A stretch of 64,000 nt of DNA from Cupriavidus taiwanensis (lineage in GTDB: Bacteria > Pseudomonadota > Gammaproteobacteria > Burkholderiales > Burkholderiaceae), in NCBI RefSeq assembly GCF_900250115.1, contig NZ_LT984804.1:1441301-1505300 (forward strand), given 5' to 3'. A program made the position numbers and the translations under genes. This document shows positions 21,329-29,995 of this stretch, one piece after another. Position 1 is the stretch's first letter; each line of letters starts with the position of its first letter. A model generated the notes under the pieces. The model was not told the origin of the DNA. It was given only the letters and a program-made list of their open reading frames with translations, and ran no database searches.

Positions 21329-22249
21329 CTAGCTATCGGATTTCTCGCGTACTGCGTTGCGCAGATGCAGGCGCATGAAATCCGCTGCTGCCTCCTGCTG
21401 TCCTGCGAGCAGCATGTCGATCAGCGTCAGGTGCTCGCGACAGCGTCGTTCGGCCTGGTCCCGGTCCACGGCCTTGCGGTATTCCATGAGCCGGCGCAAG
21501 CGGTCGAGCCGTCGCAGACCTTCGAGAATGAACGCATTGCCCGAACAAGCCGCAATGGTTTCGTGCAAGCGGCTGTTTGCGTCAAACAGCGCAGCCGCTG
21601 ACGCGGTGCGGGCGCCGCCGTTCGCCAGCGCTTCCTGCTCGGCGCGGCACCGCAGCAGCGCTTCGCGGTCGAGTTCGAAGGTCGGTTCCAGTATGCCGGC
21701 CGCTTCGATCAGCAGGCGATAGCGGTAGCCCTGCTTGTAAGTCTCGGCGGACGTGAGTACGGGCAAGAACATCCAACCGTGGCCGGGCAGTCGTTCAACC
21801 CATCCTTCCTGCGCCATACGGCGCAGGACCGCGCCAAGCTGCGCACGCGTGATGCCATATCTGCGCATCATTTCGTTTTCGGTGAAGCGGTCGGGCAGTA
21901 CCCCATTGAGCCGTTCCTCAGCAATCCTGAAGTACACCGCCTCTGCGTTGTTGCCTTCGCTGCCATCTGGCTCCTGTCCATTGACCGGTACCGCGCGGCT
22001 GCCTTCGGCCACCGCATAGCCGCCCTCGGGATGTGCTGCGACCACTGACTGCGACGCCAGGCGCCGCAGGGCCTCGCGCACGGGCGAGCGCGACACCCGG
22101 AACTGCTCGGCCAATGCACGCTCGGGCAGGCGCGTGCCCGGCGCCATGCCGGTAGCAGAGATGTACTGATGAATGTTTGCCGCAAGGACATCGGCGAGCT
22201 GGCGGGCCATGAGGGGGCGGGTTCCAAACCGGTTGTCAGATGCTATCAC
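21329..22249 (-). CDS. GntR-family regulator with two winged-helix modules
   Basis: 306 residues, the same unusual layout as the regulator at 14022-14918: a first winged helix (LAEQFRVSRSPVREALRRLA, residues 49-68), a second one (RRYGITRAQLGAVLRRMAQ, near 130), then an all-helical FCD-like domain. It is divergent from the amidohydrolase operon across 272 bases that hold two palindromes and a promoter, so it is probably its regulator. Whether it represses or activates is not visible. Confidence 0.86.
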   Translation of the reverse strand: MIASDNRFGTRPLMARQLADVLAANIHQYISATGMAPGTRLPERALAEQFRVSRSPVREALRRLASQSVVAAHPEGGYAVAEGSRAVPVNGQEPDGSEGNNAEAVYFRIAEERLNGVLPDRFTENEMMRRYGITRAQLGAVLRRMAQEGWVERLPGHGWMFLPVLTSAETYKQGYRYRLLIEAAGILEPTFELDREALLRCRAEQEALANGGARTASAAALFDANSRLHETIAACSGNAFILEGLRRLDRLRRLMEYRKAVDRDQAERRCREHLTLIDMLLAGQQEAAADFMRLHLRNAVREKSDS

Positions 22250-22265
22250 ATCTCTGAATGGTCTT

Positions 22266-22285
22266 TTGGGTTATTAAAAGCCCAA
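22266..22285. promoter_or_regulatory. Imperfect palindrome near the gntR start
   Basis: TTGGGTTATT/AAAAGCCCAA is a 20-bp palindrome with 8 of 10 paired positions, 16 bases upstream of the divergent regulator's start codon. Candidate autoregulatory operator. Confidence 0.4.
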
Positions 22286-22340
22286 TGATGGTCAGTTGCG
22301 CCAAGGCACCGGGATCGCGTCATGTTCGGCACGCAAGCAA

Positions 22341-22366
22341 AATGGCATCGGGTAAACGATACCATT
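22341..22366. promoter_or_regulatory. Inverted repeat, candidate GntR operator
   Basis: AATGGCATCG and CGATACCATT (9 of 10 complementary) flank GGTAAA. The TGGNATCG...CGATACCA form resembles operators of FCD-type GntR proteins. It lies upstream of the operon promoter at 22444. Confidence 0.5.
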
Positions 22367-22443
22367 TCCCCGCTCCGCCTTTTCCTGCAAGGGCTGGTGG
22401 TCTCCGTCGGTCGATTGCGGTTCTTTGTAAAAACAAAAAACCC

Positions 22444-22471
22444 TTTACATGGTTCTTTGAGCCTATAAAAT
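22444..22471 (+). promoter_or_regulatory. Sigma-70-type promoter of the amidohydrolase operon
   Basis: TTTACA (22444-22449), 16-base spacer, TAAAAT (22466-22471). It stands 50 bases before the GTG start of the first operon gene. Confidence 0.5.
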
Positions 22472-22521
22472 TCCATCCATCGCGCCCTCCCGGCGGCGCA
22501 CCGACCACAACAGGAGACGTA

Positions 22522-23547
22522 GTGCATCGCAGACAAGTGCTTCAGGCAGGCCTTGCGGCCATTGGCGGAATTTCACTCGTTGAAGCCATGGCAGCTAATG
22601 CAACTGGCATGTCCCTACAAGGAACTTCCGTGAACCAGGATCTCGTTGCCCACGTCAGCGCGCCATCTTTCCGGCCGCCGCCCGGCAGTTGTGATTGTCA
22701 CGTCCACGTCTTCGACGGCGCGCGTTTCCCATTCGCGGCCAGGCGCTCGTACACGCCCGGTGATGCCCGTGTGGTCGACCTGGTCGCGTTTGAGCAGCGC
22801 ATCGGTATCGATCGCGTCGTGCTGGTACAGCCGAGCGTCTACGGCTTTGACAACGCGGCACTGCTCGACGCGTTGGGCCGGCTTGGCGAAAGGGCACGCG
22901 GTGTGGCCGTGATCGACCTGGAGACGGTCGCGCCCGCGGTGCTGCAGGCCATGCATGCTCAAGGCGTGCGAGGCATCCGCCTGAACCTGGAGGTGAGCGG
23001 CCAGCGCAACCATGGCTTTGCGCTGAAGCAGCTGAAGCGCGCGGAGGGATTGGTTGGACCCCTCGGCTGGGCGGTACAGGTCTATGCAGATGTCGATGTG
23101 ATTGCCGAACTGGCTGTCGATATCGCGGCGCTGAAAGTGCCCGTGGTGCTCGACCACTTCGCCGGCATCAAGTCCCACAAGAAGGACGAACAGAAGACGG
23201 CATTCGCCAGCGTGGTCGAGCTGGTGAAGCGCGGCAACGCGTACGTAAAGCTGTCGGCGCCGTATCGCGCATCGCATAGCGCTCCCGATTTTGACGACGT
23301 TGCCGAATTTGCCATGGCGCTGATCCAGGCCAGGCCAGACCGCCTGGTGTGGGCGTCGGACTGGCCGCATACCGGCAGCTCGGCCAGCCGCACCGGCAAT
23401 CTCGATCAGGTCGAGCCCTTCCGCAAGACGGATGCAGGGCGCGCACTGAACCAGTTGGCGAGCTGGGCCAGCACGCCCGTGCTGCTGCAACGCATTCTCG
23501 TTGACAACCCGGCCCGGCTCTACGGCTTTGACCCTGTAGCGGCCTGA
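22522..23547 (+). CDS. Amidohydrolase-2 family protein, 2-pyrone-4,6-dicarboxylate hydrolase-like
   Basis: 341 residues from a GTG start with AGGAGA 5 bases upstream. The N-terminus HRRQVLQAGLAAIGGISLVE looks like a twin-arginine signal, so the enzyme may be exported. The TIM-barrel motifs CHVHVFDG (near residue 60), VVLDHFAGIK (near 206) and WASDWPHTG (near 278) match LigI-like lactone hydrolases, which open a dicarboxylate pyrone or sugar-acid lactone. Together with the cupin, dehydrogenase and aldehyde dehydrogenase it probably starts a short acid-degrading pathway. Confidence 0.85.
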   Translation: MHRRQVLQAGLAAIGGISLVEAMAANATGMSLQGTSVNQDLVAHVSAPSFRPPPGSCDCHVHVFDGARFPFAARRSYTPGDARVVDLVAFEQRIGIDRVVLVQPSVYGFDNAALLDALGRLGERARGVAVIDLETVAPAVLQAMHAQGVRGIRLNLEVSGQRNHGFALKQLKRAEGLVGPLGWAVQVYADVDVIAELAVDIAALKVPVVLDHFAGIKSHKKDEQKTAFASVVELVKRGNAYVKLSAPYRASHSAPDFDDVAEFAMALIQARPDRLVWASDWPHTGSSASRTGNLDQVEPFRKTDAGRALNQLASWASTPVLLQRILVDNPARLYGFDPVAA

Positions 23548-23578
23548 CCACGCACCAGTGAATCCGCAGGAGCTATCC

Positions 23579-24004
23579 ATGACGATCAAGACCCCTTCAG
23601 GCGCCGTGCTGCTCAAGCCCGATCAATTGCCTGCCTATGACCGTGGCGGCGGCGCCAGCACGACTCCGCTGGTCGGCAAGTTCGTCGGGTCTGACAGCTT
23701 TATCACCGGCTACACGTCTTTTGCCGGTGGCGTGGAAATTCCGTTCCACAGCCATAACTGCCAGGAGAGCGTTGTGCTGGTTGAAGGCGAGGCCATGCTC
23801 GATATCGACGGGCTCGAATACCGTCTGAAGCCGCTGGATACCACGTTCATACCGCCCAACGTGCCGCACCGCTTCCGCAACCTGTCGAAGACGGCGCCGA
23901 TGAAGATCCTCTGGATCTACGCCGCCACCGACGCCACCCGTACCTTGGTCGATAGCGGCGAAACGCGGCCTGTATCGGCCGAGCACCAGACCCCCAAGGC
24001 CTAA
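23579..24004 (+). CDS. Single-domain cupin protein
   Basis: 141 residues from an ATG preceded by CAGGAG. The cupin metal motifs are visible: PFHSHNCQESVVLVEGEA (two His and a Glu) and FIPPNVPHRF (second His). Located 31 bases after the amidohydrolase and 14 before the dehydrogenase, it belongs to the operon. It could be an isomerase/decarboxylase or a metabolite-binding accessory; the reaction is unknown. Confidence 0.85.
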   Translation: MTIKTPSGAVLLKPDQLPAYDRGGGASTTPLVGKFVGSDSFITGYTSFAGGVEIPFHSHNCQESVVLVEGEAMLDIDGLEYRLKPLDTTFIPPNVPHRFRNLSKTAPMKILWIYAATDATRTLVDSGETRPVSAEHQTPKA

Positions 24005-24018
24005 CTGAGACTTCCACC

Positions 24019-25083
24019 ATGCGTATTCTTGTTCTCCCGGGCGACGGCATCGGCCCCGAAATCGTTGCTGCCTCCATCGATGTCCTGAAGCAGGCCGATC
24101 AGGCCTTTGATCTGGGCCTGCAGTTCGACTATGAAGATGTCGGCTTTGCCAGCCTGGAAAAGCATGGCACGACGCTGCGGCAGGAAGTGCTGGACAAGGC
24201 CACATCGTATGACGGCGTGATCCTTGGCACCCAGTCGCACGCAGACTATCCTGCGCCGGAAAAGGGCGGGCGCAATATCTCCGCAGCCTTCCGTTGCGAC
24301 CTGGACCTGTACGCCAATGTGCGGCCCTCCCGTTCGCGCGAGTTCCTGTGCAAGGGCGCCAGGAACATGGATCTCGTCATCATGCGCGAGGCGACCGAAG
24401 GTTTCTATCCCGATCGCAATATGTACGAAGGTTGGGGCGAGATGATGCCGTCGAAGGACATGGCGATCTCGGTCCGCAAGATCACCGCGCACTGCTCGGA
24501 GCGCATCGCTCGCCGTTCGTTCGAACTGGCGATGAAGCGCAAGAAGCATGTGACCGCGATCCACAAGGCCAACAGCTTCCACATGACCGACGGCCTGTTC
24601 CTGCGCGAAGTGCGCAAGGTGGCGGCCGAGTTCCCCGAGGTAAAGTTCGACGACCTGCTGGTGGACGCATCGACCGCATATCTGGTACGCGATCCGTCGC
24701 GCTTCGACGTGATCGTAGCGACGAATTTCTATGGCGACATCCTGTCGGACCTGGCGAGCGAACTCTCGGGCAGCCTAGGACTCGGTGGGTCGGTCATGGC
24801 GGGCGATTCGCTGTGTTGCGCGCAGGCCCAGCATGGTTCGGCACCGGATATCCAGGGGCAGGACAAAGCCAACCCGACATCGATGATCCTGTCCGTCGCC
24901 ATGCTCATGCAATGGCTTGGCGAACGTCGTGCAATGCCGAACTTTGTCGCTGCCTCTCAGGCCATCGACGCCGCCGTAGACAGGGTGCTGGCGAACCCCG
25001 CCACGCGCACGGCAGACCTGGGCGGCACCATGGGCTGCGCCGCTTTTGGCAAGGCCGTCGCAGTGAGCATTGTCAAGGCCTGA
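24019..25083 (+). CDS. Isocitrate/isopropylmalate/tartrate dehydrogenase family protein
   Basis: 354 residues, the usual length for the beta-hydroxyacid oxidative decarboxylase family. It begins MRILVLPGDGIGPEIVAAS. Further motifs are NVRPSRSREF (substrate arginines), the IMREATEGFYPD loop, HKANSFHMTDGLF (catalytic Lys region), and VATNFYGDILSDLASELSGS (metal aspartates). The loop sequence departs from leucine-pathway IPMDH, suggesting a catabolic hydroxyacid such as tartrate or a homoisocitrate-like substrate. NAD(P) and a divalent metal are expected. Confidence 0.88.
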   Translation: MRILVLPGDGIGPEIVAASIDVLKQADQAFDLGLQFDYEDVGFASLEKHGTTLRQEVLDKATSYDGVILGTQSHADYPAPEKGGRNISAAFRCDLDLYANVRPSRSREFLCKGARNMDLVIMREATEGFYPDRNMYEGWGEMMPSKDMAISVRKITAHCSERIARRSFELAMKRKKHVTAIHKANSFHMTDGLFLREVRKVAAEFPEVKFDDLLVDASTAYLVRDPSRFDVIVATNFYGDILSDLASELSGSLGLGGSVMAGDSLCCAQAQHGSAPDIQGQDKANPTSMILSVAMLMQWLGERRAMPNFVAASQAIDAAVDRVLANPATRTADLGGTMGCAAFGKAVAVSIVKA

Positions 25084-25150
25084 TACCCGCCTCGCGATGG
25101 GCGCGGTGAGACATCGCGCCTAAGCACCACAAGAACTATCCGGAGACAAC

Positions 25151-26122
25151 ATGCATCCACTTAAGTCATTGCTGGCGTTGACCCTCGCTAGTGTGTCGTT
25201 CATCGGCAGCGCCGGCGCCAACGGCAGCTACCCCTCGAAGCCGGTCAGCATCATCGTGCCGTTCGCGCCGGGCGGCGGTAGCGACAACGTGTCGCGCTAT
25301 ATCGCCACACGTTTGTCGGAGAAAACAAAGGCGCAGTTCATTATCGACAACCGTCCCGGTGCCGGCACCAACATCGGCAATGAGGCTGCGGCTCGTGCGG
25401 TGCCGGATGGCCAGACATTACTGTTCGGGCAGGTCGCGTTGTCGATCAATCCGTTCGTCTACAAGAAGCTGCGCTACGACACGGAGAAAGATTTCGTGCC
25501 GGTGGTGCAGATTGCAACGTCCCCGACCGTGCTGGTCGTGACGAAGGACTTTCCGGAGAAGGACCTCAAGGGCGTCATCCGGTATATCAAGGCCAATCCG
25601 GGCAAGGTCAATTTCGCGTCGGGCGGGAAGGGCACGTCGGTCCATTTGGCCGGGGAACTGTTCCGCAGCATGATCCACGCGGACATGATCCACGTTCCAT
25701 ACAAGGGCAGCGGCCCGGCCGTGACCGATCTGATCGGCGGGCAGGTGCAAATGATGTTCGATACCGCCGCTTCGGCGCTGCCTCAGCTCAAGGGCGGCAA
25801 GCTGCGTGCCATCGCCGTCACGGGTACGCATCGCCTGCCCGAACTGCCCGACGTGCCCACCTTCACCGAGGCTGGCCTGAACGGCTTTGACGCTCCGGCA
25901 TGGTACGGGCTGCTGGCGCCGGCCGGCACGCCGAAGCAGGCCATTCAGTTCCTCAACACACAGGTCAATGACATCCTCAGGGAACCTGCGACGAAACAGC
26001 GGCTGGCCCAGCTTGGCGCCGAGGCTGCAGGTGGTTCACCAGAGGATTTCTCGCGCTTCATGCGCACCGAATCGGCACGATGGTCGGGCGTTGTGAAGAC
26101 GGCAAACGTGGCTGCCGACTAA
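25151..26122 (+). CDS. Bug/TctC-family periplasmic solute receptor
   Basis: 323 residues with a signal peptide (hydrophobic LLALTLASVSFIGSAGA) and the mature Bug opening YPSKPVSIIVPFAPGGGSDN, then NRPGAGTNIGNEAA. GGAGA precedes the ATG. It is embedded in the amidohydrolase operon, so it presumably delivers that pathway's acid; no TctAB pair is encoded nearby and it may share the set at 10-12 kb. Confidence 0.9.
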   Translation: MHPLKSLLALTLASVSFIGSAGANGSYPSKPVSIIVPFAPGGGSDNVSRYIATRLSEKTKAQFIIDNRPGAGTNIGNEAAARAVPDGQTLLFGQVALSINPFVYKKLRYDTEKDFVPVVQIATSPTVLVVTKDFPEKDLKGVIRYIKANPGKVNFASGGKGTSVHLAGELFRSMIHADMIHVPYKGSGPAVTDLIGGQVQMMFDTAASALPQLKGGKLRAIAVTGTHRLPELPDVPTFTEAGLNGFDAPAWYGLLAPAGTPKQAIQFLNTQVNDILREPATKQRLAQLGAEAAGGSPEDFSRFMRTESARWSGVVKTANVAAD

Positions 26123-26222
26123 CCCATCGCCAATCCCTCGCCGCGCCGGAGCCATCGCCCGGTACGCGGCGCCACTCCGCACTTCCAAACCTCCTCTAGA
26201 CCGGTCTCCTCGAAAGTTAGCC

Positions 26223-27614
26223 ATGACCCAAACCATAACGACGTACAACCCGAGTACCGGCGCAGCGCTGCAGACCTACCAAGGCTGGACCGCAGAACAG
26301 ATCGAGACGGCCGTCACCGCTGGCCACGCCGCCGCGAAGGCATGGGGTACCCGGCCACTAAAGGATCGTGTGGCGGCAGTGCGTCGCCTGGCCGACGAAC
26401 TGCGCCGCCAGGCCAAGCCATTCGCCGAATTGATTACCGCGGAAATGGGCAAGGTGCTGGCCGAGGCCGCGGGCGAAATGGAGAAATCCGCGGTTACCGC
26501 GACCTACTACGCCGACAACGCCGCCCGGATCCTGGCAGACGAGAAGATTGACATCGAGGGTGCAGACACCTGGGTAAGCTACGTGCCGATTGGCCTGGTA
26601 CTCGCCGTGATGCCGTGGAACTTTCCTGTGTGGCAGGTCATGCGCTTTGCCATTCCGGCGATCACGGCTGGCAACGGCGTGCTGCTCAAGCATTCGCCCA
26701 ATGTCACGGGCTGCGCGTTGGCACTCGAGAAGCTGTTCGTCGACGCCGGACTGCCGAAGCATCTCGTTACGACGCTGGTCGTTGCCGAGCCGGAAGTCCC
26801 ACAGGTGATCGATGGCCTGATCCAGGATGACCGCATCGCGGCCGTGACGCTGACCGGGTCCAATCGCGCGGGTGCCGCAGTCGGCGCCGCGGCCGGTCGC
26901 GCATCGAAGAAGTCAGTGCTGGAACTGGGCGGTTCCGATGCATTCATCGTGCTCGATGATGCCAACCTTGACAAAGCCGTAGCCGCAGCCGTCAAGGCGC
27001 GTTTCCACAATGCCGGACAGAGCTGCGTCTGCGCCAAGCGCTTTATCGTGCTGGAGAGCATTGCCGGGGCATTCACCGAGCGCTTCGTGCAAGCCGCGCA
27101 CGCGCTCGTCGTCGGCAACCCGAATGAATCCGCTACGCAGATGGGGCCGCTGGCTCGCCCCGACCTGCGCGATGCGCTGGATCAGCAAATCCGTCGGTCG
27201 GTACAAGCGGGCGCAGTGCTGCTAGCTGGCGGAAAGGCCGTGGAGGGGCCGGGCAATTTCTACACGCCGACGGTGCTCGGCAACATGCAGCCAGGCATGG
27301 CCGCTTTTGATGAAGAGACCTTTGGCCCGTTGGCGGCGATCGCCATCGCCAAAGATGATGCCGATGCGGTGCGCCTGGCCAACGCCACGCCGTTCGGTCT
27401 GTCGGTAAGTGTCTGGGCCGGGTCTACCCCGCGTGCGCTGGCCGTGGCCAAGGGCATCACCAGCGGCGCAGCCTTCATCAATGCCATTACGGCATCCGAT
27501 GCGCGCGTGCCGTTCGGCGGCACCAAGAAGTCCGGCTACGGCCGAGAGCTTGCCGCCGCCGGCATCCGCGAATTCACCAACGTGCGCACTTACTGGACCA
27601 TCGCGTCGGCTTGA
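26223..27614 (+). CDS. NAD(P)-dependent aldehyde dehydrogenase, succinate-semialdehyde type
   Basis: 463 residues. PWNFPVWQVMRF (oxyanion Asn, near residue 133), LELGGSDAFIV (catalytic Glu region, near 233), GQSCVCAKRF (catalytic Cys, near 268) and the C-terminal FGGTKKSGYGRELA are conserved as in SSADH-like enzymes. It ends the operon and would oxidise a semialdehyde product to an acid entering central metabolism. The 100-base gap before it contains no obvious terminator. Confidence 0.92.
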   Translation: MTQTITTYNPSTGAALQTYQGWTAEQIETAVTAGHAAAKAWGTRPLKDRVAAVRRLADELRRQAKPFAELITAEMGKVLAEAAGEMEKSAVTATYYADNAARILADEKIDIEGADTWVSYVPIGLVLAVMPWNFPVWQVMRFAIPAITAGNGVLLKHSPNVTGCALALEKLFVDAGLPKHLVTTLVVAEPEVPQVIDGLIQDDRIAAVTLTGSNRAGAAVGAAAGRASKKSVLELGGSDAFIVLDDANLDKAVAAAVKARFHNAGQSCVCAKRFIVLESIAGAFTERFVQAAHALVVGNPNESATQMGPLARPDLRDALDQQIRRSVQAGAVLLAGGKAVEGPGNFYTPTVLGNMQPGMAAFDEETFGPLAAIAIAKDDADAVRLANATPFGLSVSVWAGSTPRALAVAKGITSGAAFINAITASDARVPFGGTKKSGYGRELAAAGIREFTNVRTYWTIASA

Positions 27615-27998
27615 ACGTCGCGACGAGTGCCTCAGCTTGTCCACGGCAGTTTCCTCGGCAATTGCCGAGTTTCATGGATCTAAAGGGTGGCACGTTGGAA
27701 GGCGTGTCCATGTTCGGCACAGCTTCTGATAGTGCAGCGCGCGCCAACGCACGCGAATGCTTCTACCGGGTCGCGGCAGATAGCCGCCGACTACGACGAC
27801 CGGGGAATGAGGTGCCAGTTAGCACTTCCTGGCCGACTCGGAGCGAACAGATAGGAAGCGATGCAGGGCACTCAGGGAAAGTGAGCGCCCCCCCTTGTAG
27901 GGTAAGAGCTTTCGATGAGTTGCCACGACTGGCGGGTGGCGGTGCAAAGTCCAATGCTGTTTGCCTTGGGGACTCTTCGCAAAGCGCAACATTGCGTC
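27615..27998. other. Intergenic stretch at the left edge of the mobile island
   Basis: No supported gene in these 384 bases. Short frames on both strands lack family features. Composition shifts here from the catabolic block to the integrase block, so an island boundary probably lies inside it. Confidence 0.45.
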
Positions 27999-28028
27999 TA
28001 TTACGATAAGTATCCTTATCGTAATAGC
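27999..28028. repeat. Perfect 13-bp inverted repeat just upstream of the integrase
   Basis: CTATTACGATAAG and CTTATCGTAATAG flank TATC. Read as 11-bp arms it leaves an 8-bp centre, the layout of a tyrosine-recombinase core site. It ends 26 bases before the integrase ATG, so it may equally be an operator of that gene. Confidence 0.6.
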
Positions 28029-28054
28029 CGAATCAATACGCTAAACTGGCGTGC

Positions 28055-29758
28055 ATGAAAACCCGCCTCACGCTGACCGCCCCGGAACCGACCCCGCCAT
28101 CCGGCTTCCCCAACGCGCCATCGCTTGCCGCGCTGCGCGCCTGGCACGCCGGCCTGACGACTCGGGAGGCCGTCGCCAGGTACCTGGGCGAGGAGCGGGC
28201 GCAAGGGCAGTCGTCGCGCAGCATTCTCGGACGCATCCGCCGTCAGCTTGCGGCCCATGCCCGCAGCCGCCAGCGCGAGGACCTGGCCCGGCTGTTCGAG
28301 ATTTCCGCCGCAGAGCGGGCGGAGCAGGGCAGGGCAGCGGACCAGGCCATCGAGGCACTGCGCACGCTGCCGCCGCCGGCGCCGGCGCCGGCCATCAGCG
28401 ACGACCTCGGCATGTGGCTGGCGCCGCGCACGGTCGCCGCGCTGCGGGCGCAGGGCATCGACACGCTGGCGGCACTGACTGTTCGGGTGCCGCGCCGGCG
28501 CCGCTGGTGGGCCGCGATCCCGGGCCTGGGAGCGGCCAGGGCCCGGCAGGTCGAAGCCTTCTTTGTCCGGCACCCGCAACTGACCGAACGCGCCCAAGCG
28601 CTGGTCGCGCAGGCGCCGCAGGGCATGGTCGTGCCATGGGAGCAACTGCGGCTGCCGCATGAAGTGAATGGGTCGCAGGGAAAGTTCCGCGCGCCGCGCG
28701 CGACCTGCACCCTCAATGCGGACAACGATTACGCGGCGATCCAGGCGTGGCTGGCCTTGCATGAGTCGCCAGCCACCCAGCGCACCTATCGCAAAGAGGC
28801 CGAGCGGCTGATCCTGTGGGCGATTGTCGAGCGCGAACGGCCGTTGTCGTCGCTCACCACGGAGGATGCGACGGCCTATCGCAGCTTCCTGCTGCGACCG
28901 GTGCCCCGGGAGCGCTGGGTAGGGCCAGCGAGACCGCGTACCTCGCCCGACTGGCGTCCGTTCACCGGCGGTCTGTCGGCGCGCTCCACTGCCCATGCCT
29001 TGTCCATATTGGGGGCGATGTTCCGCTGGCTGATCCAGCAGCGCTATGTGCTGGCCAACCCGTTCGCCGGCATCAAGGTGCGCGGAGGCGCGCGGACCGC
29101 GGCGCTGGACAGCTCGCACGCGTTCACCGAAGGCGAATGGCTGCTGATCCGCACCCTTGCCGACGGCCTAGAGTGGTCCTATGGCTGGGGCGGCCCGGCG
29201 GCCCAGCGGCTGCGCTTTGTGTTGGACTTCGGCTACGCCACCGGGCTCCGCGCCAGCGAACTGGTCGGCGCAACGCTGGGCGATATCGAGACCGACGGGC
29301 AGGGCGACCACTGGCTCGGGCTGGTGGGCAAAGGCAGCCGCGCCGGACGGGTCGCGCTGCCTCCGCTGGCCCGAACGGCGCTCAATCGTTATCTGGTCGA
29401 GCGCGGCCTACCGGTGACACCGGCTCGATGGGATCCCCGGACGCCGCTTATCGGCGGGCTGGGCAAAGAAACAGGCAGCGGCATAACCAGCACGCGCCTG
29501 TGGCACGTGGTGAGGCGATTCTTCGCCCAGGCGGCCGACATGATCGGCATAGACCATCCGGCCGCCGCGGAGAAGTTGCGGCGGGCCAGCCCGCACTGGA
29601 TGCGGCATACCCACGCGACCCATGCGCTGGCACGCGGAGCCGAGCTGACGACCGTCAGGGACAACCTCCGGCATGCCTCTATCTCCACCACATCCATTTA
29701 CTTGCATGCCGATGACGTGAAGCGGGCGCGGCAGCTCAATTCTGCTTTTGCGACCTGA
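28055..29758 (+). CDS. Tyrosine recombinase/integrase with long N-terminal (DUF3701-like) region
   Basis: 567 residues, longer than phage integrases. The first ~210 resemble the DUF3701-type extension found on Burkholderiales and plasmid integrases, including a helix-hairpin-helix-like IPGLGAARARQVEAFF. A SAM-like core-binding segment follows, then the catalytic domain: TGLRASEL (Arg, near 396), HWMRHTHAT (His-x-x-Arg, near 514), LRHASIS (His, near 538) and nucleophile Tyr 548 in SIYLH. All catalytic residues are present, so it should be active in excision or multimer resolution. Confidence 0.9.
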   Translation: MKTRLTLTAPEPTPPSGFPNAPSLAALRAWHAGLTTREAVARYLGEERAQGQSSRSILGRIRRQLAAHARSRQREDLARLFEISAAERAEQGRAADQAIEALRTLPPPAPAPAISDDLGMWLAPRTVAALRAQGIDTLAALTVRVPRRRRWWAAIPGLGAARARQVEAFFVRHPQLTERAQALVAQAPQGMVVPWEQLRLPHEVNGSQGKFRAPRATCTLNADNDYAAIQAWLALHESPATQRTYRKEAERLILWAIVERERPLSSLTTEDATAYRSFLLRPVPRERWVGPARPRTSPDWRPFTGGLSARSTAHALSILGAMFRWLIQQRYVLANPFAGIKVRGGARTAALDSSHAFTEGEWLLIRTLADGLEWSYGWGGPAAQRLRFVLDFGYATGLRASELVGATLGDIETDGQGDHWLGLVGKGSRAGRVALPPLARTALNRYLVERGLPVTPARWDPRTPLIGGLGKETGSGITSTRLWHVVRRFFAQAADMIGIDHPAAAEKLRRASPHWMRHTHATHALARGAELTTVRDNLRHASISTTSIYLHADDVKRARQLNSAFAT

Positions 29759-29995
29759 ATCACACCCAACAAGCGTTGATCATATGCACTTCTTTTTTCC
29801 GAAGAAAATGTAATGTTGGTATTCGCCCCCCCCTTCAGGCGATTCACACCTCCAGCCATTCCTGCTAGGGTTCTCACGGGACTGTTCCCCCCTCGGAACC
29901 GCTCTGCGACATCGGCTATACAGGGATTGGGTGTGGCCTTTTTGGGAGACATTGGCAAGCTCAGATCTACGCAGTCCGCGGATGTCCAGTCCTAG

